From Aneurinibacillus soli (GTDB lineage: Bacteria; Bacillota; Bacilli; Aneurinibacillales; Aneurinibacillaceae): DNA of 64,000 bases. Within the stretch, counting starts at the first letter, position 1; the number at the start of each line of letters is the position of its first letter. A program made the position numbers and the translations under genes. This document shows, piece after piece, positions 46,729 to 55,506 of the stretch. The notes under the pieces were generated by a model. That model was not told where the DNA came from, did not search any database, and saw nothing but the letters and a program-made list of their open reading frames with translations. The DNA is taken from positions 816,001 to 880,000 of the forward strand of contig NZ_AP017312.1 in assembly GCF_002355375.1 (NCBI RefSeq). The letters are read 5' to 3'.

Positions 46729-46773
46729 CCGCCCAAACTTTCTCGATTCCACTAACCGCAAACAAACGTATTT

Positions 46774-47127
46774 TTATATGCCGCAGCTACCCGTGCTGCA
46801 TCCACCGCTGCCACAAGACGATGCAATCTCTTCTAAGCGCCCAATCGGAAACGCTTTTTCTTCGTCCGAAGAGCGGAAGTGGCCCCATGCCATAACGCCG
46901 TTCAGATAGCGGACAAAAAACGGTTCCTCATAGCCGATAACGGTATATTCTTGACCGGACATATAATCATCGGGATCAAGCAGATAAGAGCGGGCCATAA
47001 AAAATTTCGATTCGAGAATCGATGCTTCCGAGATATATCCAGCCTGGTATTTACGCATGCTTTCCTGCCGAAGCTTCTGCATCTCGGCTTGTAGCTGTTG
47101 TTGGGTCATTTCGCTGTAGCGAATCAT
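46774..47127 (-). CDS. yfhH: YfhH-family (DUF1811) protein with Cys/Gly tail
   Basis: A protein of 117 residues. The DUF1811 core (RYSEMTQQQLQAEMQKLRQE, AKSYLLDP-like ARSYLLDPDDY, FFVRYLNGVMAWGHFR) matches B. subtilis YfhH (104 residues). The extra C-terminal tail SSCGSGGCSTGSCGI adds three cysteines in a Gly/Ser context. The function of YfhH is not established. Start ATG after AAGGAGG. Confidence 0.88.
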   Translation of the reverse strand: MIRYSEMTQQQLQAEMQKLRQESMRKYQAGYISEASILESKFFMARSYLLDPDDYMSGQEYTVIGYEEPFFVRYLNGVMAWGHFRSSDEEKAFPIGRLEEIASSCGSGGCSTGSCGI

Positions 47128-47164
47128 AGGTGAACCTCCTTATCAGGTATCTAGTATCGTTAGT

Positions 47165-47224
47165 ATAACACAATGCAAAAGCCCGGAGCATATGCGTATG
47201 CTCCGGGCTTTTGCATTGTGTTAT
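47165..47224 (-). terminator. Long perfect hairpin downstream of the coat genes
   Basis: A perfect 28-bp stem around TGCG, including AAAAGCCCGGAGCATA and its complement; it begins at the stop codon of the CotF-like gene and serves as its terminator on the minus strand. Confidence 0.85.
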
Positions 47225-47559
47225 TGCACGCGTCCACTGTACGGAATTTGAGAGAGGTAGCCGTTAAATTGCTGGTAGGTTTGATCGAGCTTCGGCTGTT
47301 GGGCGACTTCAAGGGTATACATCCCTTGCTGGAACATGACATTATAAATGTCGCGTGCGCATTGGTGCGTTTCTGTCAGGCAAGTCATGATTGCTTGATG
47401 CAGGGAATCGTGGCTTGCTTCACGTACTGCAATATTAAAGCCATCTGTCAAATACTTCTCGGTGGACAGAATGTCTGTGATGCGGTCCATATCAGACATG
47501 GTGGTGCCACTTGACTGTGCCGCCGGGGTTTTGGGGTTGCCGATCTTTGTATTCTGCAT
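47221..47559 (-). CDS. CotF-family spore coat protein
   Basis: A protein of 112 residues of the coat protein F family, recognised by SDMDRITDILSTEKYLTDGF and REASHDSLHQAIMTCLTETH: a two-helix ferritin-like hairpin. CotF proteins belong to the spore coat. The C-terminal MFQQGMYTLEVAQQPKLDQT is typical. Start ATG after AAGGAGGAA. Twelve bases separate it from a second CotF-like gene upstream, so they form an operon expressed presumably late in sporulation. Confidence 0.88.
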   Translation of the reverse strand: MQNTKIGNPKTPAAQSSGTTMSDMDRITDILSTEKYLTDGFNIAVREASHDSLHQAIMTCLTETHQCARDIYNVMFQQGMYTLEVAQQPKLDQTYQQFNGYLSQIPYSGRVQ

Positions 47560-47571
47560 GCCGATTCCTCC

Positions 47572-47853
47572 TTATTGTGCTGGCAGTGATGCTGTTGCGG
47601 AACTATTGTTGTTCTGGCAGTGCGTAAGCAGCGTATTATAATGGCGTTGGTGCATTTGGCCGGTTTGATCAATGATCTGTTTGATTTGCGGGTCGGTACA
47701 TTCTTTTGCGTAGTGGCTGCATTTTTTGGCGGCGACGAGCAGCCAGTTCATCTGGTCTGCTAAATAATTGAGGTCTTTTCCGGTAATAACCTGCGGTGGC
47801 GTGGTGAACATAGGTTGCTGAGACTGGCTCTGGCCTGTCATTTGTTGCTGCAT
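47572..47853 (-). CDS. Small CotF-like spore coat protein
   Basis: A protein of 93 residues starting at the ATG after AAAGGAG; a six-residue longer frame overlaps that site. A Gln-rich N-terminus (MQQQMTGQSQSQQPMF) is followed by a helical hairpin (DLNYLADQMNWLLVAAKKCS, QIIDQTGQMHQRHYNTLLTH) that resembles CotF. Cysteines near both helices may cross-link in the coat. First of a two-gene coat operon. Confidence 0.78.
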   Translation of the reverse strand: MQQQMTGQSQSQQPMFTTPPQVITGKDLNYLADQMNWLLVAAKKCSHYAKECTDPQIKQIIDQTGQMHQRHYNTLLTHCQNNNSSATASLPAQ

Positions 47854-47898
47854 AGTGGATGCTCCTTTCAATCGTAGCGTACAGCTACTAGTGTGTAC

Positions 47899-47931
47899 AA
47901 AAAAAGCTGACGCATGTATTCATGCGTCAGC
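47899..47931 (-). terminator. Terminator of the P-loop/Asp23 gene
   Basis: GCTGACGCATG and CATGCGTCAGC pair around TATT; the stop codon lies within the stem and seven T follow on the minus strand. Confidence 0.9.
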
Positions 47932-48732
47932 CATTGTAAGTTTTGCAATTCGGATGGTAATGGTGTGCAGTTCAATATTCAGATGCTGCACATACGTATC
48001 ATAAATATACTGCCGTACAGTTTCTGCGACTGCTGGCAGGGAAGAGCTACGTGCTGTTTTCAGGTGAAGTTCTACGGCGACAGTTGGCAGATCAGTCAGA
48101 CTGACTTCAATCTTGCCAACCCCTTCTACTTCAGGAACGGCAAGACAGCTTAAGGTTACCAGCTTGCGCAGCACGGGCTCAGCCACATGCACACGCCCAC
48201 CGCCGAAATCAGGCTGTACAATTGTTGTCTCGCCAATGACTTCTTTGCGGGCTGAAAAAATTTTCTTACCCTGCTTAATCAAGCGGGAGAAGAAATCCTG
48301 ATCCACCTGAATGTGGGGAATCGGAATGACGTGCTTTCCTTCTGTCTGGCGCGTATACAAAGCTGCTTTGATCTGACTCGACGAGCGGATATCTTCAATA
48401 GAGATATACGTCTGAATCGGACCGACATCGAGTGCGTCGGCGATGCGATTCACCATTTTGCGTGACGTGCCGAGCAGCAGGATGCGTTCGATGCTGTGCG
48501 CATGAATCGCATCTCGTACTTCGGCCCGGTGCTCGTCATAGAAAAAAATTGCACGTTTGACGGCCTGCACGGTTGTTTTCTCATACTTGGCAGAGGTGCC
48601 GCATACTTTGCGCCCACGATAAATCAGAAGGCCGTCATCAATAATGGCCTGAATGTTGTATTTATGTGCTACCTCAAGGGCGCTTGTGCTTTTGCCCGTT
48701 CCACTTGGGCCATACAGTGCAAAAACGTCCAT
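47920..48732 (-). CDS. P-loop ATP-binding protein fused to an Asp23-like domain
   Basis: A protein of 270 residues. The N-terminus is a kinase-like P-loop domain with Walker A GPSGTGKST (residues 8-16), then DDGLLIYRGRKV and an ERILLLGTSRKMVNRIADAL stretch. From about residue 145 the sequence (GKKIFSARKEVIGETTIVQP ... EVSLTDLPTVAVELHLKTAR, VAETVRQYIYDTY) resembles the Asp23/Gls24 envelope-stress fold. This joining of a nucleotide-binding domain to an Asp23-like domain has no clear function to me. It follows proC by 30 bases on the same strand and may be read from the pro operon. Confidence 0.75.
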   Translation of the reverse strand: MDVFALYGPSGTGKSTSALEVAHKYNIQAIIDDGLLIYRGRKVCGTSAKYEKTTVQAVKRAIFFYDEHRAEVRDAIHAHSIERILLLGTSRKMVNRIADALDVGPIQTYISIEDIRSSSQIKAALYTRQTEGKHVIPIPHIQVDQDFFSRLIKQGKKIFSARKEVIGETTIVQPDFGGGRVHVAEPVLRKLVTLSCLAVPEVEGVGKIEVSLTDLPTVAVELHLKTARSSSLPAVAETVRQYIYDTYVQHLNIELHTITIRIAKLTMADA

Positions 48733-48762
48733 ACTGCATCTCCTTTTGCCGAATTGAAGCGG

Positions 48763-49596
48763 TTATTTTGATGTGACGGATGCCTCTGCACCCATCTCTT
48801 CTGAGCGTTCTGTGGCACGACGGATGCAGGCACGGATCGCTTCCTGAAAACCATGCTCGGCAAGTACGGCAAGGCCGGCAGCGGTTGTGCCGTTCGGACT
48901 TGTTACGTTGCGGCGGAGTACATCCGGCTCAGCGCCCGGTTCTAGCAGCATATTCGCAGCACCAATAATGGTCTGCAAAATAAGGCGGCGGGCCACATCT
49001 GGTTCGAGTCCCATATCGCGTCCTGCATCTTCCATCGCTTCTACGAGGTAATATACATAAGCTGGGCCACTTCCGGAAAGTCCAGTTACAGCATGCAGTT
49101 CCTCTTCCTTAACAACTTCTGCGATTCCGACAGCTTCAAAAACCGTTGTAGCAATACTCATATCTTCTTCGGTTGCATATTGACCCGGAGCAAGCGCAGT
49201 AGCGGACATTCCGATGGCCGCCGATGTGTTCGGCATGGTACGGATAACAGCTGCGGGATGACCGAGCAGGCTTGAAATGTAGTCGGTTGATGTTCCAGCC
49301 AGTACGGAAATCACGAGTTGATCCGGGCGTGTGAATGAACGAATACCTTCGATTGCAGTTGCCACATCTTTTGGCTTCATAGCCAGTACGAGAATATCGG
49401 CTGTACGAATGGGGTCTTCTTTGTCAGGTGCGGCAATGCCGTAGCGGGTAACCAGTTCTGTGATGCGATCACTGTTGCCCCGGTTGTTCGCATAAATCTG
49501 CTGAGCGGGCAGCAGTTTTTTGGAGACCAGCCCGGAGATGAGAGCTTCTGCCATTGAGCCTGCGCCAATGAAACAAATACGTTTGTCGTGAAGCAT
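48763..49596 (-). CDS. proC: Pyrroline-5-carboxylate reductase ProC
   Basis: A protein of 277 residues. N-terminal Rossmann motif CFIGAGSMAEALISGLVSKK; C-terminal dimerisation domain with AVTGLSGSGPAYVYYLVEAM and VTSPNGTTAAGLAVL, the P5CR signature. It reduces pyrroline-5-carboxylate to proline with NAD(P)H. Third gene after proB and proA (14-base gap), so all three steps of proline synthesis from glutamate sit in one transcription unit under the T-box. Confidence 0.96.
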   Translation of the reverse strand: MLHDKRICFIGAGSMAEALISGLVSKKLLPAQQIYANNRGNSDRITELVTRYGIAAPDKEDPIRTADILVLAMKPKDVATAIEGIRSFTRPDQLVISVLAGTSTDYISSLLGHPAAVIRTMPNTSAAIGMSATALAPGQYATEEDMSIATTVFEAVGIAEVVKEEELHAVTGLSGSGPAYVYYLVEAMEDAGRDMGLEPDVARRLILQTIIGAANMLLEPGAEPDVLRRNVTSPNGTTAAGLAVLAEHGFQEAIRACIRRATERSEEMGAEASVTSK

Positions 49597-49610
49597 AATC
49601 GAGTACCCCC

Positions 49611-50858
49611 TTAACGAATCTGGCCTGTGCCATGGATGATGTATTTTGAGGATGTAAGCGCTGGGAGTCCCATTGGACCGCGTGCATGCAGCTTCTGGGT
49701 GCTGATGCCAATTTCGGCACCGAAGCCGAACTCGAATCCATCGGTGAAGCGGGTAGATGCGTTATGGTAGACCGCAGCAGAATCGACGCGAGTGAGAAAC
49801 GCACGTGCATTTTCAGCTGATTCGGTAATGATCGCTTCCGAATGTTTGGTGCTAAAACGGTTAATATGAGCAATCGCTTCTTCAACAGAATCGACGATGC
49901 CAATCGTCATAATGTAATCATTGTATTCAGTTGACCAGTCTTCGTCCGTCGCAGGAAGGATCGCCAGGTCAGGAGCCAGCTCACGGGTACGTGCGCAGCC
50001 GCGCAGCTCCACATTCTTCTCTGTGAGAGCAGTCAGGATGTCTGTGAGGTGCTGCTTGGCCCAATCTGCATGAACGAGCAAGGTTTCTGCTGCATTGCAG
50101 ACGGCCGGGCGCTGTGTTTTGGCGTTAAGTACGATATTCGTCGCCATGTCCAGTTGTGCACTGGCATCGAGATAGATGTGGCAGTTGCCAGCACCCGTCT
50201 CAATAACGGGAACAGACGAGTTCTCGACAACAGAGCGGATGAGACCTGCTCCACCGCGTGGGATGATGACATCGAGATAATCATTCAGGCGCATCATGCG
50301 GTTTACTTCTTCACGCGTGCCTTCATCGAGTAGCTGGATTGCTTCGGCCGGGATCGCTGTGTCCGTGAGTGCCTCGCGCAACACAGTGACAAGTGTGCGA
50401 TTAGAATGCAGAGCAGAGGAGCTACCGCGCAGGACGACCGCGTTGCCTGCTTTCAAGCATAGGCCGGCTGCATCTACGGTTACGTTCGGACGGGCTTCAT
50501 AAATGATGCCGATGACGCCGAGTGGAACCCGTACTTTTTCGACTTGCAAGCCGTTTGGCAGCTCCCACGCTTCGAGAACATCGCCGACTGGATCAGCGAG
50601 AGTTGTAACTTGACGTAGACCGTCTGCCATATCTTTAATGCGTGCTTCCGTTAAGGTCAGACGGTCAAGCATAGCATTCGTAATGCCGCTTTCTTTGGCG
50701 GCAGTTGTATCTTGTGTGTTCGCTTCGATAATATGTGCCATGTGTGTCTCAAGCGCATCTGCCATGGCGAGAAGCGCTTGATTTTTTTGTTCGGTAGTTA
50801 GAGCTGTCATCGCAGCAGCTGCTTCACGTGCGCGAGTCGCTTTGTCGATCAGATTCAT
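49611..50858 (-). CDS. proA: Gamma-glutamyl phosphate reductase ProA
   Basis: A protein of 415 residues, standard for ProA. The catalytic cysteine lies in NAKTQRPAVCNAAETLLVH; the RGGAGLIRSVVENSSVPVIE and TEYNDYIMTIGIVDSVEEAI stretches are characteristic. It makes glutamate-5-semialdehyde from the product of ProB. Its start overlaps the proB stop by four bases, indicating coupling of two enzymes that share an unstable intermediate. Confidence 0.97.
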   Translation of the reverse strand: MNLIDKATRAREAAAAMTALTTEQKNQALLAMADALETHMAHIIEANTQDTTAAKESGITNAMLDRLTLTEARIKDMADGLRQVTTLADPVGDVLEAWELPNGLQVEKVRVPLGVIGIIYEARPNVTVDAAGLCLKAGNAVVLRGSSSALHSNRTLVTVLREALTDTAIPAEAIQLLDEGTREEVNRMMRLNDYLDVIIPRGGAGLIRSVVENSSVPVIETGAGNCHIYLDASAQLDMATNIVLNAKTQRPAVCNAAETLLVHADWAKQHLTDILTALTEKNVELRGCARTRELAPDLAILPATDEDWSTEYNDYIMTIGIVDSVEEAIAHINRFSTKHSEAIITESAENARAFLTRVDSAAVYHNASTRFTDGFEFGFGAEIGISTQKLHARGPMGLPALTSSKYIIHGTGQIR

Positions 50859-52012
50859 TGAATAATCTCCTCTCGTGTTTCTTCTTTATTTTCTTCCATA
50901 TATAATGTCACCCAGTTGTCGCGGTGAATGGCCTCGATCCGGGACGTTCCAAGCACTTCCTGACAGGCTGGACCGGACTCGCCTTTAACCTGACGAAGTT
51001 GATTGGCATCATAGCGCACTTCACCCTTGCCAAGGCGACGGCCCAGTGTATCCCATACTTCTACCACATCACCTGCTAAGAAGCTTCCAACGACGTCTGT
51101 GATGCCTGATGGCAAGAGACTCTTTCCTCCGTATAGAAGGGCGGAAGCAGCCCCTGCATCGACCTCAATTCGTCCCGCGCAGTCCGCATGGAAGGCGATC
51201 CATTGCTTGTGTGATTTGAGGGAGCCTTGCATTTCATTACGGAAATATGTCCCTGCTCCTTCGCCTGCGAGAATGAGTAGCAGCTTATCGGCCCCGTCCC
51301 CGGTTCCGACGAAGATGTCGATGCCAAGGGAGAGTGCGAACTTAGCGGCATTAATTTTCGAGCGCATGCCACCCGTGCCGACACTTGAGCCTGCGCCGCC
51401 CGCAAGCGCCTCAATCTCCGGTGTAATCTCATGCAGGAGACTGAATTTTCGCGCATGTGGATTTGAGCGAGGGTCCGCATCGTATAAACCGTCCGTATCG
51501 GTTAGGATCATTAGACCATCAGCATGTAGAAATCCAGCCACAAGTGCGGAGAGCATGTCGTTGTCGCCAAAGGTTAATTCATCGACCGCCACACAGTCGT
51601 TCTCATTAATAATTGGAATCATGCCCCGTTTAAGTAATTCGTTGAGGGTATTATACGCATTGTGATAACGATTCCGTTTGGCAAAATCGTCTCGTGTCAG
51701 CAGAATTTGTGCGGCGGTTAATCCGTGTGTGCCGAGTCGTTCATTGTATGCCTGAATCAGAAGTCCCTGACCAACTGCTGCGGCTGCCTGTTTGCCTTCG
51801 ATGGTTACGGGGCGAGATGGATAACCAAGTGCGGTAAATCCAGCCGCAACTGCTCCAGACGAGACAAGAATGACATCGTGCCCTGCTTGGCGCAGAGCTG
51901 CGAGTGCATCCACATGCCCGATTAACTTCTCGTGGGACAGCCCGCCGTTCGGATTGGTGAGGGAACTGCTGCCAATCTTCACTACTATGCGATTTTTCTT
52001 TTTGTTATCCAT
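50855..52012 (-). CDS. proB: Glutamate 5-kinase ProB
   Basis: A protein of 385 residues. The amino-acid kinase domain (about 8-260: RIVVKIGSSSLTNPNGGLSH, VSSGAVAAGF, INENDCVAVDELTFGDNDML) is followed by a PUA domain (about 280-370). ProB is the feedback-controlled first enzyme of proline synthesis. Start ATG after GGAGAG, 32 bases below the T-box terminator, so synthesis depends on antitermination by uncharged tRNA-Pro. Confidence 0.96.
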   Translation of the reverse strand: MDNKKKNRIVVKIGSSSLTNPNGGLSHEKLIGHVDALAALRQAGHDVILVSSGAVAAGFTALGYPSRPVTIEGKQAAAAVGQGLLIQAYNERLGTHGLTAAQILLTRDDFAKRNRYHNAYNTLNELLKRGMIPIINENDCVAVDELTFGDNDMLSALVAGFLHADGLMILTDTDGLYDADPRSNPHARKFSLLHEITPEIEALAGGAGSSVGTGGMRSKINAAKFALSLGIDIFVGTGDGADKLLLILAGEGAGTYFRNEMQGSLKSHKQWIAFHADCAGRIEVDAGAASALLYGGKSLLPSGITDVVGSFLAGDVVEVWDTLGRRLGKGEVRYDANQLRQVKGESGPACQEVLGTSRIEAIHRDNWVTLYMEENKEETREEIIQ

Positions 52013-52043
52013 CCCGATCTCTCCTTATGTTTTATACCAATAA

Positions 52044-52300
52044 AAAAGCCTTTCGTCCTTATCGAAATAAAAGGACGAAAGGCTAGCTTCCGTGGTACCA
52101 CCTTGATTGACGCATGATTGTCGATATGCGCCCGCTCTCCTTTTTGGTAACAGGGTGAGGGAACCCCGGCTAGCTTCATTTGCCAGCACTCAGAGGGAGG
52201 TTCGGACATGCCATACGGCGAATCTCGCAGCCATGGATTCGCTCTCTGATCGCTGGGCGTATGTCGTACTAGTCCTCGTCAACGCATTGTGTATAAGTAC
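52044..52300 (-). ncRNA. T-box leader of proBAC (proline type)
   Basis: On the minus strand the leader has stem I with GCGAATC/GATTCGC arms, a specifier region CCGAACCTCC where CCU (52198-52200) is the likely proline codon, and the T-box core GGTGGTACCACGG (52102-52090) able to pair with the tRNA acceptor end. It ends in a terminator (AGCCTTTCGTCC with GGACGAAAGGCT, then six T; 52085-52044). Low charged tRNA-Pro should stabilise the antiterminator and allow proBAC transcription. The specifier was assigned from the GAAC-codon context, not from folding. Confidence 0.9.
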
Positions 52301-52304
52301 TTTC

Positions 52305-52333
52305 ATTATGTTGTCCCTTTATCCAATTGTCAA
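52305..52333 (-). promoter_or_regulatory. Sigma-A promoter of the T-box / proBAC transcript
   Basis: On the minus strand: TTGACA (52333-52328), 17-base spacer, CATAAT (52310-52305). It lies just upstream of stem I. Confidence 0.85.
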
Positions 52334-52421
52334 GCGAGCGTAAAAAATTGTAGATTGTATAATCTGTCAATCACTGCACACGCTAGTAAATGATTCTTTG
52401 GGAAGAAACGGGGGAACTGCC

Positions 52422-54059
52422 ATGGTTGATTTTAAGAAGCCAAAAACGCTCAAGTCAAAAAATAAACAGGATGATGGCAGGGAAGAACAAAAGCAGTCAT
52501 CGCCTGACGCTACAGCATCCAAAGAGGATGATCGGCAGCTTCCGCCGTTTGATCAAATTGGGATTGATCCATCCAGTGAAGTGAATACAGCACGTTTGAA
52601 GGAAGCGTTCGATAATGTGGATGTGTTTGTCGCCCACTCGCTTCGTTTTGTACGGACTCAAAAAGATGAGGAAGCGCCGCTATGTGGTGCGATTTATTTT
52701 TTGGATGATCTGGTTAATGAAGTGGTTGTTGATCTACATATTCTACATCCATTGCTTGATATGGGACCGGGCCCATTCCTTAAGAACATCGAGGAAGAAG
52801 TGCTGACCGCGAAGAAGTTCGCTCCGGTCAAAGATTTCAAAACAATGGTGGAAATGATTACATCCGGTTGTACGGTCGTTCATATTGATGGTATGCAGCA
52901 TGCTGTTGCTGTGATTACACCGGGATATCCCACTCGCTCTGTATCCGAGCCGGAGGCAGAGCCGCTCGTGCGCGGTCCGCGCGAAGGGTTTACCGAGAAG
53001 TTACAGGATAATACGGCACTCATCCGTAAACGATTGCGCACGCCTGATTTGAAATCAGAAATGATCAAGCTTGGTCACCGCAGTCATACGGCTGTCTGTC
53101 TGATGTATATACGTGATCTCGTAGATGACAACGTACTGGCTGAATTGCATGACCGTCTGAACCGTATTGATATTGATGTGCTGCTTGAGAGTGCGGAGTT
53201 AGAGGAGTTAATTGAAGATGAGGTGTATTCGCCATTTCCGCAGATTTTATCAACCGAGCGGGCAGATAAAGTTGCGTCGGCACTAAGTGAGGGGCGGATT
53301 GCGATTATTATTGACGGCACTCCGTTCGTCTTGATCGTGCCGTCTGTATTTTTTGATTTTATGCAGGCGAGCGAAGATTATTATCAGCGCTTTTATTTTT
53401 CTGCGGTTATTCGATTGCTCAGAACGTTTACCTTTCTGATCTCACTGCTTGGCCCGTCTCTTTACGTGGCGATTACGACCTTTCATCAGGAGCTCATTCC
53501 GACGCCGTTGTTGTTGACGGTTATTTCGGCACGTTCCGGTGTTCCTTTTCCCGCTCTTGTCGAAGCACTAGTAATGGAAGTTTCATTTGAAATTTTACGG
53601 GAAGCAGGCGTTCGCCTGCCACGTCCGGTGGGCTCGGCTGTCAGTATCGTAGGAGCGCTGGTCGTTGGCCAGGCCGCTGTGGAAGCAGGGGTAATCTCAC
53701 AGGCCATGGTCATTGTCGTAGCGTTTACAGGCATTGCGACCTTTACCATTCCTGCGTTTAATCTCTCTATGTCTACGCGCCTACTCCGTTTTCCGATCAT
53801 GATTATTGCGGCAAGTCTTGGGTTATACGGGATTGCACTTGCACTTGTTGTGCTTGGGATTCACATGTGTTCTTTGCGCTCGTTTGGTGTTCCATATATG
53901 GCACCGGTCGCTCCAGCGTATGTACGGATGTGGGGGAGTGAAGTGCTCGTTCTCCCGTTTGGCCGCCGTAAGATGCGCCCGGCTTATATTCAGACGAAAG
54001 ACATACAAAGACATGGACCGAATCGGAAGCCGATGAGTGAGGAGGGAGGAAAACAGTGA
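52422..54059 (+). CDS. Spore germination receptor A subunit (GerA family), receptor 2
   Basis: A protein of 545 residues starting at the ATG after GGGGGAA; an upstream TTG in frame has no site. The N-terminal 60 residues are hydrophilic (KKPKTLKSKNKQDDGREEQK). The family core matches receptor 1: PEAEPLVRGPREGFTEKLQD, ILSTERADKVASALSEGRIA, and the membrane part SGVPFPALVEALVMEVSFEI. It ends in IKTKDIQ-like QTKDIQRHGPNRKP. Its operon order A-C-D-B equals that of the first receptor, suggesting an old duplication. Germinant unknown. Confidence 0.92.
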   Translation: MVDFKKPKTLKSKNKQDDGREEQKQSSPDATASKEDDRQLPPFDQIGIDPSSEVNTARLKEAFDNVDVFVAHSLRFVRTQKDEEAPLCGAIYFLDDLVNEVVVDLHILHPLLDMGPGPFLKNIEEEVLTAKKFAPVKDFKTMVEMITSGCTVVHIDGMQHAVAVITPGYPTRSVSEPEAEPLVRGPREGFTEKLQDNTALIRKRLRTPDLKSEMIKLGHRSHTAVCLMYIRDLVDDNVLAELHDRLNRIDIDVLLESAELEELIEDEVYSPFPQILSTERADKVASALSEGRIAIIIDGTPFVLIVPSVFFDFMQASEDYYQRFYFSAVIRLLRTFTFLISLLGPSLYVAITTFHQELIPTPLLLTVISARSGVPFPALVEALVMEVSFEILREAGVRLPRPVGSAVSIVGALVVGQAAVEAGVISQAMVIVVAFTGIATFTIPAFNLSMSTRLLRFPIMIIAASLGLYGIALALVVLGIHMCSLRSFGVPYMAPVAPAYVRMWGSEVLVLPFGRRKMRPAYIQTKDIQRHGPNRKPMSEEGGKQ

Positions 54060-55255
54060 AGCGGCGAGCATTTTTTTTATGGGCAATGTGGCTGATGGTT
54101 CTCCCGCTGCTTCAGGGGTGTGGAACATCTTCCGGGGGCTTGGCGGTCCGTGAATTGAACAGGCTGAATGTCGTATTGGCAAGTGGAGTTGACTATGACG
54201 AGAAGAAAAAGCAGTTCGTCATTACGATTCAGTCGTTAAAGCCGGCCAAAGAAAAAAATAAACCGTCATCACCAGATGCTGTGTATATCGCAACAGCTTC
54301 CGGCAATACCGTTATGGAGGCCGCCCGGAATTTACGTGCTTTTACATCGGGCACATTGATCTGGTTTCATAGCAAAGTCATTGTACTTGGAAAAGATGTG
54401 CTGAAGGATAATCACTTGAGAGAGGTAATCGACTTTTTTGCCCGAAATCGGGAGAACAGGTATTCCAGTTGGGTGCTTATCGCACAAAATTCCGCTAAAG
54501 AAATTATTACGTCCCAAGCGGGGAGCGAAATTGCCATTTCTGATGAACTGATTGGCATTATCAGTAATCAGGCGGAGTATGCACAGTCAGCCACACTTAT
54601 GTTCCGGGATATGATGAACAGCTATACAAGTCCATCGCGTACGTTTGTTACAAGTATAGTTCGCAAAACCTCGCAGGGGAAAAAAAGCTTCATTGAAATT
54701 CGCGGGGGTGCTGTGGTTAAAAATGGGGTTTACGAGACAGACCTGGCTCCTGAGGAGTTACGTTCTCTACGTTGGATTCGTAAGATTACGGATGTGGAGC
54801 CAGGTAGCGTGATTTCGATTCCGCTTCATAAAGAAACAACAGGAGATGAAGCAAAAACCGCTGTTGAGCTACGTATTCAGAAGCGAAAGCCACAGGTCGA
54901 GATTCGTAATGATATTCCGCATGTTTCAATTGAATTACAAACTAGCGCTACCTTAATGGAAAGTGATACTGAATTCAATCTGAAAGACCCGAAGACTCAG
55001 GAGAAATTAAAAAAGGAACTAGATATGTTCGTGCAGCAAAATATACAGCAGTTGCTAACTAAAATGCAAAAAGAAAAAAAGACCGATGTTTTCGCATTCG
55101 ATCAGCTTGTCCATCGACAGCATAAGGAATATTGGCGCACGCACAAGAAGGAATGGGAGCGAATTTATCCTGAAATTCCGGTTACGGTTACGATTGTATG
55201 GAATAATCTTCGCTACGGTATGATTACACAATTGGAAAGGGGCGGAGCCGATTGA
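54056..55255 (+). CDS. Spore germination receptor C subunit (lipoprotein), receptor 2
   Basis: A protein of 399 residues started by a GTG that overlaps the A-subunit stop. The signal peptide ends in the lipobox LLQGC (C22). Family features: VRELNRLNVVLASGVDYDEK, GTLIWFHSKVIVLGKDVL and KTDVFAFDQLVHRQHKEYW near the end. GerC-type lipoproteins are needed for receptor function at the spore inner membrane. Its stop overlaps the D gene start. Confidence 0.92.
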   Translation: MKRRAFFLWAMWLMVLPLLQGCGTSSGGLAVRELNRLNVVLASGVDYDEKKKQFVITIQSLKPAKEKNKPSSPDAVYIATASGNTVMEAARNLRAFTSGTLIWFHSKVIVLGKDVLKDNHLREVIDFFARNRENRYSSWVLIAQNSAKEIITSQAGSEIAISDELIGIISNQAEYAQSATLMFRDMMNSYTSPSRTFVTSIVRKTSQGKKSFIEIRGGAVVKNGVYETDLAPEELRSLRWIRKITDVEPGSVISIPLHKETTGDEAKTAVELRIQKRKPQVEIRNDIPHVSIELQTSATLMESDTEFNLKDPKTQEKLKKELDMFVQQNIQQLLTKMQKEKKTDVFAFDQLVHRQHKEYWRTHKKEWERIYPEIPVTVTIVWNNLRYGMITQLERGGAD

Positions 55256-55503
55256 TCTGGTTTCTGCTGTTTATCGTATTTCTGATTCACTTCGTCGTAA
55301 CGATGCGTAATCTTAAAAGGCAGAAAGAGCGGAAAGAATTAATTGTGTTCTCGGTTATTAGCATACTAGCGATCTCAATCATTGCTGCTCATCTTTTGCT
55401 GGATATTCCTCCTCTTATGAACTATTTGTTTCACTGGATGGGACCGTTATCTGAACGACTAACGTTCTCGCTCTTTGGTATTAAACTGCAAGGAGGAAGC
55501 TAA
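55252..55503 (+). CDS. Small two-TM membrane protein (D-type germination gene), receptor 2
   Basis: A protein of 83 residues with a TTG start overlapping the C-subunit stop (TTGA) after AAGGGGCGG. Two hydrophobic helices (about 2-18 and 29-48) with the basic turn RNLKRQKERK between. It has the same place and topology as the 78-residue D gene of receptor 1, with little sequence identity outside the helices. D proteins of Bacillus germination operons modulate receptor activity. Confidence 0.75.
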   Translation: MIWFLLFIVFLIHFVVTMRNLKRQKERKELIVFSVISILAISIIAAHLLLDIPPLMNYLFHWMGPLSERLTFSLFGIKLQGGS

Positions 55504-55506
55504 CCT

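Noticed and set aside
46464..46736. 90-residue minus-strand open frame over copy B
   Set aside because: It crosses both arms of the structured element, has a low-complexity composition and no ribosome site; copy A does not keep a matching frame.
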